From NCBI RefSeq assembly GCF_001457775.1, contig NZ_CYSG01000004.1, positions 62,001 through 126,000 on the forward strand: DNA of 64,000 nt, written 5' to 3'. The notes under the pieces are model-generated. The model did no database searches. It had not been told where the DNA came from and saw only the letters and a list, made by a program, of their open reading frames with translations. The DNA comes from Phaeobacter sp. CECT 5382 (GTDB lineage: Bacteria; Pseudomonadota; Alphaproteobacteria; Rhodobacterales; Rhodobacteraceae). The first letter of the stretch is position 1, and every line of letters begins with the position of its first letter. The position numbers were made by a program, and so were the translations under genes. This document shows, piece after piece, positions 18,774 through 28,541 of this stretch.

Positions 18774-18890
18774 TTATTTCCGCAATGCCTGCCTCCATCG
18801 CAGAGGGCTTGGCGGCGGGGGGGGGGCCATGCACCAAATCTTCAGACCTTCATGCGAGACCGATAGTATTGCTTTCTATCAAGGTGCCGC

Positions 18891-19391
18891 ATGTTCCGTT
18901 TGGCCATAGCTCTGATCTCGCTTCTTTCCCTTCTGACTGGCTGTGCGCTGGACAAGGAAGAAGAATTGCGCGCTCAGCTTGGCGATTGGGTCACACTGGG
19001 CGACACCTATTTCTTTGCTTCCACCAGCAGCTGTACAGCGGCAGTCTTTCACGCCGAATCTACGCGCATTTCGTCCCTTTTGGAGCCGGCACGGTCGGTC
19101 GATACCGGACTCAAGATGCTGGCCGAGGGGCAATCGGTGGTCTTCAAAGTTGGCGGCAAATCTCCCAACGCGCTGGTCGAGGCGATCATGTCGCGCGATC
19201 TGCCCCATGGGATTGGAGTGCTGAATTCTGGCCTGGCCGGCGTCAATTGCATGAGCGAACTGGTCAAGTCGATCTATCATCAGGCGATCATGAACCCGGC
19301 CTCGCGGATGGCCTTTATCCCCGAGGGGCGCGCTGTTCTGGTGGTCGATCCCCAGGCCAAGGCCGTGATCTACGTTCGCGGCAACGGCTAA
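18891..19391 (+). CDS. Lipoprotein of the pcc-mcm interval
   Basis: A 166-residue lipoprotein: the leader FRLAIALISLLSLLTGCALD carries the lipobox LTGC with cysteine near residue 18. The mature part has three further cysteines in the pattern SSCTAAVF and VNCMSEL and a C-terminal beta-like segment AVLVVDPQAKAVIYVRG. I recognise no domain. It is transcribed with pccA, 220 bp downstream across a structured spacer, and faces the DUF4174 gene. Confidence 0.78.
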   Translation: MFRLAIALISLLSLLTGCALDKEEELRAQLGDWVTLGDTYFFASTSSCTAAVFHAESTRISSLLEPARSVDTGLKMLAEGQSVVFKVGGKSPNALVEAIMSRDLPHGIGVLNSGLAGVNCMSELVKSIYHQAIMNPASRMAFIPEGRAVLVVDPQAKAVIYVRGNG

Positions 19392-19399
19392 GGGTTTTC

Positions 19400-19446
19400 A
19401 ATAACTTTCAAACGCCTGAAGGCCGTTCTTCAGAGAGTTATTTTTC
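19400..19446. terminator. Convergent terminator between lipoprotein and DUF4174 genes
   Basis: Outer stem 19400-19406 with 19436-19442 and inner 6-bp stem 19416-19421 with 19428-19433, followed on the + strand by TTTTT. The right arm overlaps the DUF4174 stop codon. Confidence 0.55.
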
Positions 19447-19896
19447 CCGGCGTTCTTCAACTTCACGCAGGCGATCAGGAAACTTGTCGATGCTGCGGGT
19501 CAGCTCGCGCACCGTCCAGGGATGTGGTTTGCGCAGTTTGACACCGCCATCCTTGCCCACTAGCACCAGCATGAAGCCACGCGGCCGCAGCTTTTGGCGC
19601 AGCTGTGACCGGGCTGCCGGATCTGTATCCGTCAGCACCACAACGTCACGGTCCAGCAGCGCGTCAGCTTCTGCAGTCAACCGGTCCATCTGCTCTTTGA
19701 AGCGGGGATCTTGTGGGCTGTCCGCAAAGACCACGACCGGACGTTTCAGCCAGAGAAAGCTGCCAAGATCAGCGGTTTCACCTGCTTGGACCAAGGCGGA
19801 TGCCTCGGGTTCAGCTGCGAAGACCGCCAAAGGCTGGATGAGCGGAAGAAAACTTGCCAAAACAAAGGTTAGGGCAGGGCTGAGAGATGGTTTCAT
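19438..19896 (-). CDS. DUF4174-domain exported protein
   Basis: A 152-residue protein with a signal peptide (LTFVLASFLPLIQPLAVFAA) and a DUF4174 domain (about residues 40-145). The core reads RPVVVFADSPQDPRFKEQMD and later RGFMLVLVGKDGGVKLRKP, a thioredoxin-like arrangement without a CxxC pair, so no redox activity is expected. The ATG at 19896 follows TAGGAGAC; longer upstream reading frames overlap the divergent gene. Family function is unknown. Confidence 0.85.
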   Translation of the reverse strand: MKPSLSPALTFVLASFLPLIQPLAVFAAEPEASALVQAGETADLGSFLWLKRPVVVFADSPQDPRFKEQMDRLTAEADALLDRDVVVLTDTDPAARSQLRQKLRPRGFMLVLVGKDGGVKLRKPHPWTVRELTRSIDKFPDRLREVEERREK

Positions 19897-20076
19897 AGTG
19901 TCTCCTACTGGCCTCAATATATGCGCCTGCACGGCAAATGCGATGGGCAATTGGCAGCCCGAGGGAAAAAAGTTCAGCAATGTTAATCGCTTTGAGAGGG
20001 TCTGCAGGCAAGAATTGCGCCAATTCCCTTCCCAGGGGCGCAAAATGCGCCTCTTGTCCAAAGAATTGGAAATGTG

Positions 20077-21012
20077 ATGCAAGTCTGTCTTCATCTTGGA
20101 GCGCACCGATGCGCCACCTCTTCGTTTCAGGAGTATCTGCGTCAAAACGCAGCCGAGCTTGAGGGAAATGGAATTGGGGTCTGGGGGCCACGTCACACCC
20201 GCAAGGGGCTGTTCCACGGTGTCCTGCCGGTACCATCGTTCCATAGCAAAAAGGCCCAGGCGAAACGTGCGCAGGGCCGTTTGCGGATGAAACTCGATAG
20301 TCATCGCGCGCGTGGTATCCAGCAGCTGCTGATCAGCGACGAGAATGTTATCGGTAGTGCACGCGCCAATCTCTACCAGGCAGAGCTTTATGGTGATGTT
20401 GGGGACCGAATGACGCGGTTTTTCGCGGCGTTTGATGGGGCTATCACCTCGATTGCGCTAAATATTCGCAGTCTTGAGGCCTATTGGGCCTCGGTAATTT
20501 CTTGTGCGGTTGCGCGTGGCATTTCTGTGCCACAGGCGTCGCACTTACAGCGGCTGGCAGAGGCGCGGCGTAGCTGGCGCGATGTGATCACTGATATCGC
20601 CTGCGCCATGCCAGAGGTGGAGATCAAGGTTCTCCCCTTTGAGACCTTTGGCGGCCGCCCCGAAACGCAGCTGTCGCTGCTGACGGGGAAGGAGACTCCA
20701 AAGACCCACGCGCGGGTCCGGCTCAACAGCGCATTGCGACTGGAAGATTTACGGCGCCACATGGCGCCGATGGCTGCGCGTGACCTGCCTGCGGGCGAGG
20801 GGCGCTGGCGGCCCTTTGCCAGCGGGCAAACCGCGCTGCTGCGTGAGAATTATGCAGATGATCTGATGTGGCTGGTTGCGGGGGCCGATGGGCTGGCGCA
20901 GCTGGTACAGGATCCAGAACACAAGGTGGCGGGAGTAAACCTGCCCCAAACAGATAAGACAAGAGGAACACCCGATGACAAGCAAGACAGACGATTGGCG
21001 GGCTCTGGCTGA
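20077..21012 (+). CDS. Sulfotransferase-like protein overlapping mcm
   Basis: A 311-residue protein whose N-terminus, [20 protein letters not shown], resembles the 5'-phosphosulfate loop of bacterial sulfotransferases (H-x-G-x-x-K-T-G-T-T-x-L-Q), but with HRCATSS in place of HKTGTT. A C-terminal module reminiscent of these proteins is present ([19 protein letters not shown]). It may therefore be a divergent sulfotransferase or an inactive relative. Its last 38 bp overlap the mcm start, so the two are co-transcribed. GTG 20074 is an alternative start. Confidence 0.65.
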   Translation: MQVCLHLGAHRCATSSFQEYLRQNAAELEGNGIGVWGPRHTRKGLFHGVLPVPSFHSKKAQAKRAQGRLRMKLDSHRARGIQQLLISDENVIGSARANLYQAELYGDVGDRMTRFFAAFDGAITSIALNIRSLEAYWASVISCAVARGISVPQASHLQRLAEARRSWRDVITDIACAMPEVEIKVLPFETFGGRPETQLSLLTGKETPKTHARVRLNSALRLEDLRRHMAPMAARDLPAGEGRWRPFASGQTALLRENYADDLMWLVAGADGLAQLVQDPEHKVAGVNLPQTDKTRGTPDDKQDRRLAGSG

Positions 21013-23104
21013 AAAAGAGCTCCGTGGCCGCCCCCTCGAAGACCTGACCTGGAAGACCCTCGAAGGTATCGAGGTAAAGCCGCTTTACACAGAAGAAGAT
21101 ACCGCAGAGCTGCCACACATGGGCACGCTGCCGGGATTTGGCCCCTTCACCCGTGGCGTCAAGGCCACGATGTATGCAGGGCGTCCCTGGACCATTCGGC
21201 AATACGCGGGCTTTTCAACGGCAGAAGAATCCAACGCCTTTTACCGGCGCAATCTCGCGGCTGGTCAACAGGGGGTCTCGGTTGCTTTTGATCTGGCGAC
21301 GCACCGTGGCTATGACAGCGATCATGAACGCGTTGTCGGCGATGTCGGCAAGGCCGGCGTGGCGATTGACAGTGTTGAGGATATGAAGATCCTGTTTGAC
21401 GGTATTCCGCTGGACAAGGTCTCGGTCTCAATGACGATGAACGGTGCTGTCATCCCCATTTTGGCCAGTTTCATCGTTGCAGGCGAAGAGCAGGGCCACG
21501 ACAAGGCGCTGCTGGCGGGCACCATTCAGAACGACATTCTGAAGGAATTCATGGTCCGCAACACCTATGTGTACCCGCCCGAGCCGTCGATGAAGATCAT
21601 CTCGGATATCATTGAATACACATCAAATGAGATGCCCAAGTTCAACTCGATCTCGATTTCCGGCTATCACATGCAGGAAGCCGGCGCGAACCTGGTGCAA
21701 GAGCTGGCCTATACGCTGGCCGATGGTCGTGAATACGTGCGTGCCGCCACCGAGGCAGGCATGGATGTCGACAAATTCGCCGGCCGCCTCAGCTTCTTCT
21801 TTGCCATCGGCACCAATTTCTTCATGGAGATCGCCAAACTGCGCGCCGCTCGGACCCTGTGGCACCGGGTGATGACCGAGTTCGACGCCAAGTCCGACCG
21901 GTCCAAAATGCTGCGTACGCACTGCCAGACTTCGGGCGTGTCGCTGCAAGAGCAAGACCCTTATAACAACGTGATCAGAACGGCTTACGAGGCGATGTCG
22001 GCGGTTCTGGGCGGCACGCAGTCGCTGCATACCAATGCGCTGGACGAAGCGATCGCCTTGCCGACCGAGTTTTCCGCCCGTATCGCGCGTAACACGCAGC
22101 TGGTGCTGCAGGAAGAAACCGGCGTGACCAATGTGGTCGACCCGCTGGCAGGGTCTTACTATGTCGAAAGCCTCACGAACGAGCTGATTGACAAAGCCTG
22201 GGCGCTGATGACCGAGGTCGAAGAGATGGGGGGCATGACCAAGGCTGTTGCCTCTGGCATGCCGAAACTGCGCATCGAGGAAAGTGCGGCCCGCCGTCAG
22301 GCGATGATTGACCGCGGCGAAGAGGTGATCGTTGGCGTCAACAAATACCGCAAGGAAAAAGAAGACCCCATCGATATTCTGGATGTGGACAACGTCGCAG
22401 TGCGTGAAAGCCAGATCGCCCGGCTGGAGAAAATGCGCGCTGATCGTGATGACGCCGTCTGCCAGGCCTCGCTGGATGAGTTGACCAGGCGTTCGAAAGA
22501 AGGTGGAAACCTGCTGGAGGCTGCTGTCGAGGCTGCCCGGGCGCGGGCCTCAGTTGGAGAGATCAGCATGGCGATGGAAAAGGAATTCGGCCGTCACCGC
22601 GCCGAGGTTAAGACCCTGGCCGGTGTCTATGGCGCCGCCTATGAGGGCGACGAAGGCTTTGCCGCAATCCAGAAGTCGATCGAGGATTTCGCCGCAGAAG
22701 AGGGCCGTCGCCCGCGTCTTTTGGTGGTGAAGATGGGTCAGGATGGCCATGACCGCGGCGCCAAGGTCATCGCCACGGCCTTTGCCGATATCGGCTTTGA
22801 CGTCGACGTAGGCCCCTTGTTCCAGACCCCTGCCGAAGCGGCACAGGACGCCATCGACAATGATGTGCATGTGATTGGCATCTCATCCCAGGCAGCGGGT
22901 CATAAAACCCTGGCACCACAACTGGTCAAAGAACTCAAAGAACAGGGTGCCGAGGACATTCTGGTGATCTGTGGCGGTGTTATCCCGCAGCAGGACTATC
23001 AGTTCCTCTATGACAATGGCGTCAAGGCGATCTTTGGCCCCGGCACCAATATCCCCGAGGCGGCGCAGGATATCCTGAAACTGATCCGGGCCGCACGCAG
23101 CTAA
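20975..23104 (+). CDS. mcm: Methylmalonyl-CoA mutase
   Basis: A 709-residue single-chain adenosylcobalamin enzyme that converts (R)-methylmalonyl-CoA to succinyl-CoA, the last step of propionyl-CoA assimilation. The N-terminal two thirds form the substrate barrel ([42 protein letters not shown]). The C-terminal B12 domain has the base-off motif [15 protein letters not shown] with the cobalt-ligand histidine. The length matches single-chain proteobacterial MCM. The ATG at 20975 has AGAGG upstream and lies inside the end of the preceding gene. Methylmalonyl-CoA epimerase is not in the window. Confidence 0.96.
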   Translation: MTSKTDDWRALAEKELRGRPLEDLTWKTLEGIEVKPLYTEEDTAELPHMGTLPGFGPFTRGVKATMYAGRPWTIRQYAGFSTAEESNAFYRRNLAAGQQGVSVAFDLATHRGYDSDHERVVGDVGKAGVAIDSVEDMKILFDGIPLDKVSVSMTMNGAVIPILASFIVAGEEQGHDKALLAGTIQNDILKEFMVRNTYVYPPEPSMKIISDIIEYTSNEMPKFNSISISGYHMQEAGANLVQELAYTLADGREYVRAATEAGMDVDKFAGRLSFFFAIGTNFFMEIAKLRAARTLWHRVMTEFDAKSDRSKMLRTHCQTSGVSLQEQDPYNNVIRTAYEAMSAVLGGTQSLHTNALDEAIALPTEFSARIARNTQLVLQEETGVTNVVDPLAGSYYVESLTNELIDKAWALMTEVEEMGGMTKAVASGMPKLRIEESAARRQAMIDRGEEVIVGVNKYRKEKEDPIDILDVDNVAVRESQIARLEKMRADRDDAVCQASLDELTRRSKEGGNLLEAAVEAARARASVGEISMAMEKEFGRHRAEVKTLAGVYGAAYEGDEGFAAIQKSIEDFAAEEGRRPRLLVVKMGQDGHDRGAKVIATAFADIGFDVDVGPLFQTPAEAAQDAIDNDVHVIGISSQAAGHKTLAPQLVKELKEQGAEDILVICGGVIPQQDYQFLYDNGVKAIFGPGTNIPEAAQDILKLIRAARS

Positions 23105-23318
23105 GCGGACCCACTGAAATGATGGACTGAGGCGGAGTGACCCATCGGGTTGCTTCGCCTTTTCTTTTGTTAGGGCATTTTGGCAGAGCTTGTAGACGCT
23201 GGCGCAGATTTTCTTTGACTGGTTCGCTAATGGCAGGCGTCTTGGGCGAGCTCTGGAAATTCGGGCTCTTGCGCCTCCAGATCGCTGGGGTAGTGTCGGC
23301 ACAAGAGGAGAGCAAACA

Positions 23319-23921
23319 ATGACATTTGATCATCTGGCGGTGGCAGGCGAAACACTGCAGGAGGCTACGGCCCATGTCGAAGAGGCCCTGGGCGTGGCCT
23401 TGCAACCGGGTGGTCAACATCTGGTTTTTGGCACTCATAATCAACTGCTGGGCCTTGCGGATGGGCTCTATCTCGAAGCCATTGCTATCGACCCGGATCT
23501 GACGCCTCAGCGGCAACCGCGCTGGTTCGATCTGGATCGTTTTTCCGGCTCTGCCCGGATCAGCAATTGGATCTGCCGCTGCGATGATCTGGCAGGTCAA
23601 CTGGCGGATCTGCCAGATGGAGTAGGAACGCCGGTTGCACTCACGCGTGGTGATCTAACGTGGGAAATGGCCGTGCCACAGGACGGTATCCTGCCCTTCG
23701 ATAATGCCTTTCCGGCCCTGATGCAGTGGCATTCGGTGCACCCGGCGGCGCGCTTGCAGCAGCAGGGATGCAGCCTGCACCGGTTGACGATCCTGCACCC
23801 GCAGGCAAACGAGTTGCAAACCCTTCTGCCGCTGGCAGATGACCGTATTGTTTTTGAGACCGCAGCTGCCGGGTTTGAGGCAGAGTTTGACACCCCGCAT
23901 GGGCGACGTGTGTTGCGGTGA
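23319..23921 (+). CDS. Glyoxalase-like (VOC) domain protein
   Basis: A 200-residue soluble protein that begins MTFDHLAVAGETLQEATAHV, the typical start of the glyoxalase-like VOC family. The N-terminal module has the first metal-type histidine (FDHLAVA) and an LEAIAID strand with glutamate; the second half (SLHRLTILHP) is a further beta-alpha-beta unit. Substrate is unknown. It is not an obvious methylmalonyl-CoA epimerase, which is shorter and has a different pattern, despite following mcm. AGAGGAG upstream supports the start. Confidence 0.82.
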   Translation: MTFDHLAVAGETLQEATAHVEEALGVALQPGGQHLVFGTHNQLLGLADGLYLEAIAIDPDLTPQRQPRWFDLDRFSGSARISNWICRCDDLAGQLADLPDGVGTPVALTRGDLTWEMAVPQDGILPFDNAFPALMQWHSVHPAARLQQQGCSLHRLTILHPQANELQTLLPLADDRIVFETAAAGFEAEFDTPHGRRVLR

Positions 23922-24025
23922 TAACGCCTTTGTTCCGGGCGGGATGTCGCTTGCGTATTCCTGATATTGTGGTTTTCGGCGCATCCGGCGCTGACAGAGC
24001 CACCTTTCCGCAGTAGGTTGATCTT

Positions 24026-24727
24026 ATGTCACTTTGGACCCGTATTTCTGATGCCCTTTCGGCGCTGACACAGGGCGAAAGCCTCGGCGATGTCTTTGAC
24101 CGACTGCGTGCGCCACCGGAACGTTCGGTGGCTTTTGCCATTGCCGTGATCGCGCTGGGAGCCAAGATGGCCAAGGCGGATGGGCAAGTGACGCGCGATG
24201 AGGTCACGGCCTTTCGTGAGGTGTTCCAGATCGCGCAGAACGACGAGGCCGGCGCCGCCCGGGTCTTTGACATGGCGCGGACTGATATTGCCGGGTACCA
24301 GGACTATGCGGCCCGTATCCAGCGCATGTTTGCCGCCGATCCAACCACCCTTTGTGATCTGATGGAAGGGTTGTTTCACATTGCCATGGCCGATGGGTTC
24401 TATCATCCCGGCGAGAATGAGTTTCTTGAAGAGGTCAGCCGGATCTTTGGCCAGACGCCCGAGCAATTTCAGGCATTGCGAGCCCGCTTTGTACCGGATG
24501 CGCCAAAGGATCCGTATACGGTTCTTGGGGTGGCGCCGGATATGCCACGAGACCAGATCCGCAAACACTGGCGCCAGTTGGTCCGCGACACGCACCCCGA
24601 TGCGATGATTGGGCGCGGCGTGCCCGAAGAAGCTGTGCGCCTGGCAGAAAAGCGGATGATCGACATTAATCGCGCCTGGGACGAAATCAACGGATGCCGG
24701 GGTCACGCGCCCCTTCAGCAGGCTTAG
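24026..24727 (+). CDS. DjlA-like protein with TerB and J domains
   Basis: A 233-residue protein with a TerB-like helical domain (about residues 30-155; ALGAKMAKADGQVTRDEVTAF, then AMADGFYHPGENEFLEEV) and a C-terminal J domain (about 170-228) containing the DnaK-contacting HPD in VRDTHPDAM. Such proteins are DnaK co-chaperones, membrane-attached in enterobacteria, but here there is no obvious N-terminal membrane helix. It overlaps no neighbour; the next gene starts 3 bp downstream, indicating an operon. Confidence 0.88.
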   Translation: MSLWTRISDALSALTQGESLGDVFDRLRAPPERSVAFAIAVIALGAKMAKADGQVTRDEVTAFREVFQIAQNDEAGAARVFDMARTDIAGYQDYAARIQRMFAADPTTLCDLMEGLFHIAMADGFYHPGENEFLEEVSRIFGQTPEQFQALRARFVPDAPKDPYTVLGVAPDMPRDQIRKHWRQLVRDTHPDAMIGRGVPEEAVRLAEKRMIDINRAWDEINGCRGHAPLQQA

Positions 24728-24730
24728 CAC

Positions 24731-25726
24731 ATGCGCCTTGTCACTTATAATATCGAATGGTTTTCGCATCTGTTTGATGATGAGGACCGCTTGATGCTGG
24801 ATGGCAAGTCATCGGGCCGCTACGGTGTGGATCGCTATACGCAGGGCATGGCAATTGCCCAGGTTTTGCAGCGTTTGGATGCCGATGCAATCATGGTGAT
24901 TGAGGCGCCAAATTCTGGGCACAACCAGCATGCGACCCGCGCGTTGAAACGATTTGCTGCCGAAGCCGGGCTGCGCACCAGTGCGGCGGTAACCGGATCC
25001 GCCAATGACACCTATCAGGAAATTGCCCTGCTTTTTGACCCCAATGTATTGAGCGTACGGGTTGATCCGCAATCCAGCGAACAGGCACCTGGTTTCACGG
25101 ATGTCTTTCATATCGATTTGGATGTGGACGACCGCATGGATCGCGTGAAATTTTCAAAACCACCGCTGGAATTGAATGTAAGAACCAAGGGCGGCACTGA
25201 GCTGCGCATGATCGGCGCCCACCTGAAGTCGAAGTCACCACATGGGGCGAGCAATCAAAAGGAAGTGGCCCGCCTGTCGATAGCCAATCGCCGCAAGCAG
25301 TTGGCCCAGGCAATCTGGTTGCACCGGCGCGTCAAAGAACAGGTTGATGCTGGAGAGCATCTGATTGTTCTGGGGGATCTCAACGATGGCCCGGGGTTGG
25401 ATGAATATGAGCGCCTCTTTGGCAAGTCCTCGGTCGAGATCGTCATGGGGCAAGAGCTGAGGGATCCTCATGCGCTAAGCCTTTTGCAGCCGCGCCAGCC
25501 TATGGCTCCTTCGACATCACGTTTCTACAATCCTGAAACCAAGAGATATTTTAGTGCGCTGCTTGACTATGTCATGATTTCAAATGGGCTAGACGTCTAT
25601 AACCCACGCTGGCGGATCTGGCACCCGTTTGAGGATGCGGAATGCTATGCTGACGAGAGCCTGCGCGAAGCGCTTCTGGCGGCCTCTGATCATTTTCCCG
25701 TCTCGCTCGATCTCGACTTGACTTAA
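24731..25726 (+). CDS. Endonuclease/exonuclease/phosphatase-family protein
   Basis: A 331-residue cytoplasmic protein of the EEP fold. The motifs are LVTYNIEWFSHLFDD at the N-terminus (metal-site Asn and Glu), IGAHLKSKS (about 158-166), VLGDLNDGPG with the Asp/Asn pair, and the C-terminal SDHFPVSLDL with catalytic Asp-His. Family members hydrolyse DNA, RNA, phosphoinositides or phosphodiesters; the actual substrate is not readable. It starts 3 bp after the J-domain gene. Confidence 0.87.
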   Translation: MRLVTYNIEWFSHLFDDEDRLMLDGKSSGRYGVDRYTQGMAIAQVLQRLDADAIMVIEAPNSGHNQHATRALKRFAAEAGLRTSAAVTGSANDTYQEIALLFDPNVLSVRVDPQSSEQAPGFTDVFHIDLDVDDRMDRVKFSKPPLELNVRTKGGTELRMIGAHLKSKSPHGASNQKEVARLSIANRRKQLAQAIWLHRRVKEQVDAGEHLIVLGDLNDGPGLDEYERLFGKSSVEIVMGQELRDPHALSLLQPRQPMAPSTSRFYNPETKRYFSALLDYVMISNGLDVYNPRWRIWHPFEDAECYADESLREALLAASDHFPVSLDLDLT

Positions 25727-25757
25727 ATTTCCTTTGCAAAAAGCTTATATCGGTCTC

Positions 25758-26153
25758 ATGAAACATCTTCTTGTCCCTGCACTTGTCTCTCTGTCAGTTC
25801 TGACCACACCGGCTTCTGCCGAGGAGAAGGAGGGAAGCAACGACAACAACAATGGTTCTAGCCTGATGGAGCGCGGTGCCGAACTGTTCTGGGAAGGGCT
25901 GCGCAAGGAAATGGCGCCGTCGCTTGAAGAGTTAGAAGAGCTGATGGCAACCATCGGGCCTTCGATGCAGAATTTTCTTTCCGAAATGGGGCCAGCCCTA
26001 GCTGAGATCGTCGACAAGGTTGAGGATTGGAGCGTCTATGAGGTGCCCGAAATTCTGCCAAATGGTGATATTATCATCCGTAAGAAACAGCCAGAACCCG
26101 AGGATCCGAAATCCTCGGACCTTGATGGCGACAATGGTGCCACCGACCTATAG
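25758..26153 (+). CDS. Small exported acidic protein
   Basis: A 131-residue protein with a signal peptide (HLLVPALVSLSVLTTPASAEE). The mature part begins with an Asn/Asp-rich tail (GSNDNNNGSS), then a helical segment (ERGAELFWEGLRKEMAPSLE) and an acidic C-terminus. It resembles small periplasmic proteins common in Rhodobacterales, for which I know no function. It begins 32 bp after the EEP gene, probably in the same transcript, and faces ppx. Confidence 0.75.
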   Translation: MKHLLVPALVSLSVLTTPASAEEKEGSNDNNNGSSLMERGAELFWEGLRKEMAPSLEELEELMATIGPSMQNFLSEMGPALAEIVDKVEDWSVYEVPEILPNGDIIIRKKQPEPEDPKSSDLDGDNGATDL

Positions 26154-26218
26154 AAGCCGACCTTTATGGTCTGTTGTTGCGGGTCACTATAGGTTTCTGT
26201 CGGGCGTGCCTTCCTAAC

Positions 26219-27763
26219 TCACTTGGTGATCTTGACGCTAAGCTCGGCCTCAAGTGCGTCGGCCAGAGACTTCAGCCGCCCTTCAGCCACTTCGCCAAAC
26301 AGATCCTTATTGGCGCGGGGCAACTCCAGGCAGAGGTGGCGTTTGCGTGGTTGCCACTTCAGTCGGCCGATGTCGCCATCTTCGCTGACCATCAACATGG
26401 CGCCAAACCGCATGGCCTTGCCCAGGATTTCGGCCTCTTTCTGGCCTTTTTCATCCAACAGATCATAAAGATACTCGAAGGCGGTTCCCTGCCGTTTGTT
26501 GCGATAGCGGTGCAGCAGGGCAAGGCCCAGAAAGATCCGCTCGGAATGTTTCAAGCCGCCCAGATTGGCGCGGGTGGCATTGTCAAAACAAACCTCGGCG
26601 CGATAGTCTGGGTGGGCCCGCCAGCTGACATCATGCAGCAGGCAAGCGGCCTTGATCAGGCGTTTCTGGGTCTGTGGGCCGGTGCTGAACAGCGGCAGAA
26701 CAAAATCATAGAGGGTTTTACCAAAGCCGGGCAGGCGGGCGTCTTTGGATTCGGCAAAGCGACATGATTCCACCAGTGGATCACGCTTGCGCAGCCGCTG
26801 CGGCATCTGCTCATACAACAGCCCCTCGCGAATCCCGTAGCTGGAGACCGCAATGTCCTTGGGTTTGAAGGTTTTGACCAGACGCGACAGCACATCGATG
26901 GCATAGGGCACCAATGACATACGCGCACTGGAAATCCCGCAGGCGCTGCGCAGCTCTTCTATATCGGTGGCCTCAATGTATTTCAGGGTTTCGCGCACAT
27001 CGCGGGCGGTCATTCGGTACTCGTGCAGAACGCGTAAAGGATAGCCGCGCCGCATCATGTCGACCCGCGCAATGGCGCGCCAGCTACCACCGACCAGAAA
27101 CAGACGGTCCGTCTGTTTGCCCATCTGGGCGCTGAGATCCTGCATCACCTCTGCGATGTGTTTTTTGCGTCCCCGCCGCCCACCTTTGATGTCACGCAGT
27201 TTCAAAGGCCCCAGCGAGGAGGTCATGCGGTTGCCAACCTCGCCGTCGTGGATTTCCGCCAGCTCCATTGATGAGCCGCCAATGTCACAGACCAGACCAT
27301 AAGACCCGGGCCAGCCCAAAAGCACGCCCTGCGCGGACAGACGTGCTTCTTCGCGACCATCAATTACCCAGATCTTCAGCCCGGTTTCGCGCAACACCTC
27401 GTCACAAAAATCAGGGCCGTCACTGGCATCGCGCACAGCGGCCGTTGCCACCACTGACAGACCTGGCAGGCCCATGCCCTGAGCAAGATGCTGAAACCTG
27501 CGCAGGGCAGACAGGGCGCGTTCGCGGCCCTTCGGGTTCAGTTTTCCGGTCTCGGACAGGCCGGCCCCCAGGGCGCACATGATCTTTTCGTTGTAGAAAT
27601 AGGCCGGGCTGCGCGCCGCGCCATCAAATATCACCATACGCACAGAGTTGGAGCCAACATCAACCACCCCAACACGCGACAAGGCCCGCGCGCTTGGGTC
27701 TTCAAAAACCGGGCGTCCAAACGGCCCCCAGTCAGAGGTGGCAGGATCCTGAGCTGCGGTCAT
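26219..27763 (-). CDS. ppx: Exopolyphosphatase / pppGpp phosphatase (Ppx/GppA)
   Basis: A 514-residue Ppx/GppA-family enzyme that removes terminal phosphate from polyphosphate. The ASKHA-fold phosphate loop is VGVVDVGSNSVRMVIFDG, the second loop is CDIGGSSMELAEI, and the C-terminal half has the HD-like helical domain with LLHDVSWRAHP. That makes it the longer domain-III-containing type. It shares its neighbourhood with ppk2 further right, although no ppk1 gene is present. hda and the AI-2E-type gene lie upstream on the same strand. Confidence 0.92.
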   Translation of the reverse strand: MTAAQDPATSDWGPFGRPVFEDPSARALSRVGVVDVGSNSVRMVIFDGAARSPAYFYNEKIMCALGAGLSETGKLNPKGRERALSALRRFQHLAQGMGLPGLSVVATAAVRDASDGPDFCDEVLRETGLKIWVIDGREEARLSAQGVLLGWPGSYGLVCDIGGSSMELAEIHDGEVGNRMTSSLGPLKLRDIKGGRRGRKKHIAEVMQDLSAQMGKQTDRLFLVGGSWRAIARVDMMRRGYPLRVLHEYRMTARDVRETLKYIEATDIEELRSACGISSARMSLVPYAIDVLSRLVKTFKPKDIAVSSYGIREGLLYEQMPQRLRKRDPLVESCRFAESKDARLPGFGKTLYDFVLPLFSTGPQTQKRLIKAACLLHDVSWRAHPDYRAEVCFDNATRANLGGLKHSERIFLGLALLHRYRNKRQGTAFEYLYDLLDEKGQKEAEILGKAMRFGAMLMVSEDGDIGRLKWQPRKRHLCLELPRANKDLFGEVAEGRLKSLADALEAELSVKITK

Positions 27764-27820
27764 GGGCGCCTCATTTGGTCTGGGTTACGCGGATCACGAT
27801 GGGACAAGCCCCGGATCAGG

Positions 27821-28540
27821 TCAATTGCCTGTGGTTGCGACATATTTTGTCTCTTGTGCCCCGTCTTGTGGGCGATCTTGTGACATCAGCCTGACCGCAA
27901 GGGGGCGCGACAGGGTGCGCCCTTCGGAAAGAGACATGTTATCGAGCTGCGCCACGATTTCTGCAGCAGCGGCAAAGGAGCGATCCATATGCGCCACCAG
28001 ATAGGGGATCACATCCGGTTTTGGCGTCACTTGCCGGTCGTTGAATAGCTTTGCCAGTACCACGGCCAGCAGGGCATCATCGGGCGCCTGCAGTTCGGCA
28101 TGGGTTGCGGCCTGCACGCGGCTTTGCAAATCCGGCAGCGTCAGCTGCCACAGGTTGGGCGAAGCGCGCCCCGTCAGCATTAGCGCATGGCCGTTTGCCA
28201 AAACTAGATTGTGTAAGTGAAACAGCGCGTTCTGTGCCTGTGTATTGCCAGCGATTGCAGGTACATCTTCGATCACCACTGGCCCCTGCGCCAGATCCGG
28301 AACGCGCTCTTCGCATAGATCGGCAGCCTGGAGGATCTTGGCACCGGACTGGCTGGCCCAGACATGGGCGAGATGGGTTTTGCCGGATCCCATGGGGCCG
28401 GTCAGCACCAGTTTGCCACTGGGCCAGACAAACGAGGGATCCAGTAGCGCCACCCCCATGGCATTGGAAGGCGCGACAAAAAAGTCGTCCCGCCCCAGCG
28501 CTGGTTTGGCTGGCAGATCAAAGCTCAATTGTTGCGCCAT
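27821..28540 (-). CDS. hdaA: Hda-like DnaA-domain regulator
   Basis: A 239-residue AAA+ protein containing only the DnaA ATPase and lid domains. The Walker A motif is GPMGSGKTHLAH (about residues 48-59), the Walker B-like strand is PVVIEDV, and there is a sensor-type LTGRASPNLW. It lacks the DNA-binding domain IV, as in Hda, which with the beta clamp stimulates ATP hydrolysis by DnaA and limits initiation. The N-terminal QLSFDLP looks like a clamp-binding motif of the QL[SP]LPL kind. It starts one base before the AI-2E-type gene ends, so the two are coupled. Confidence 0.88.
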   Translation of the reverse strand: MAQQLSFDLPAKPALGRDDFFVAPSNAMGVALLDPSFVWPSGKLVLTGPMGSGKTHLAHVWASQSGAKILQAADLCEERVPDLAQGPVVIEDVPAIAGNTQAQNALFHLHNLVLANGHALMLTGRASPNLWQLTLPDLQSRVQAATHAELQAPDDALLAVVLAKLFNDRQVTPKPDVIPYLVAHMDRSFAAAAEIVAQLDNMSLSEGRTLSRPLAVRLMSQDRPQDGAQETKYVATTGN

Positions 28541-28541
28541 G

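Noticed and set aside
18668-20077. A 469-residue + strand frame after pccA
   Set aside because: It overlaps the real lipoprotein gene in another frame, has no domain-like sequence and spans the hairpins, the G run and the opposite-strand DUF4174 gene.
23319-23921. Methylmalonyl-CoA epimerase next to mcm
   Set aside because: The VOC protein is longer than epimerases and lacks their usual pattern; position alone is not enough.
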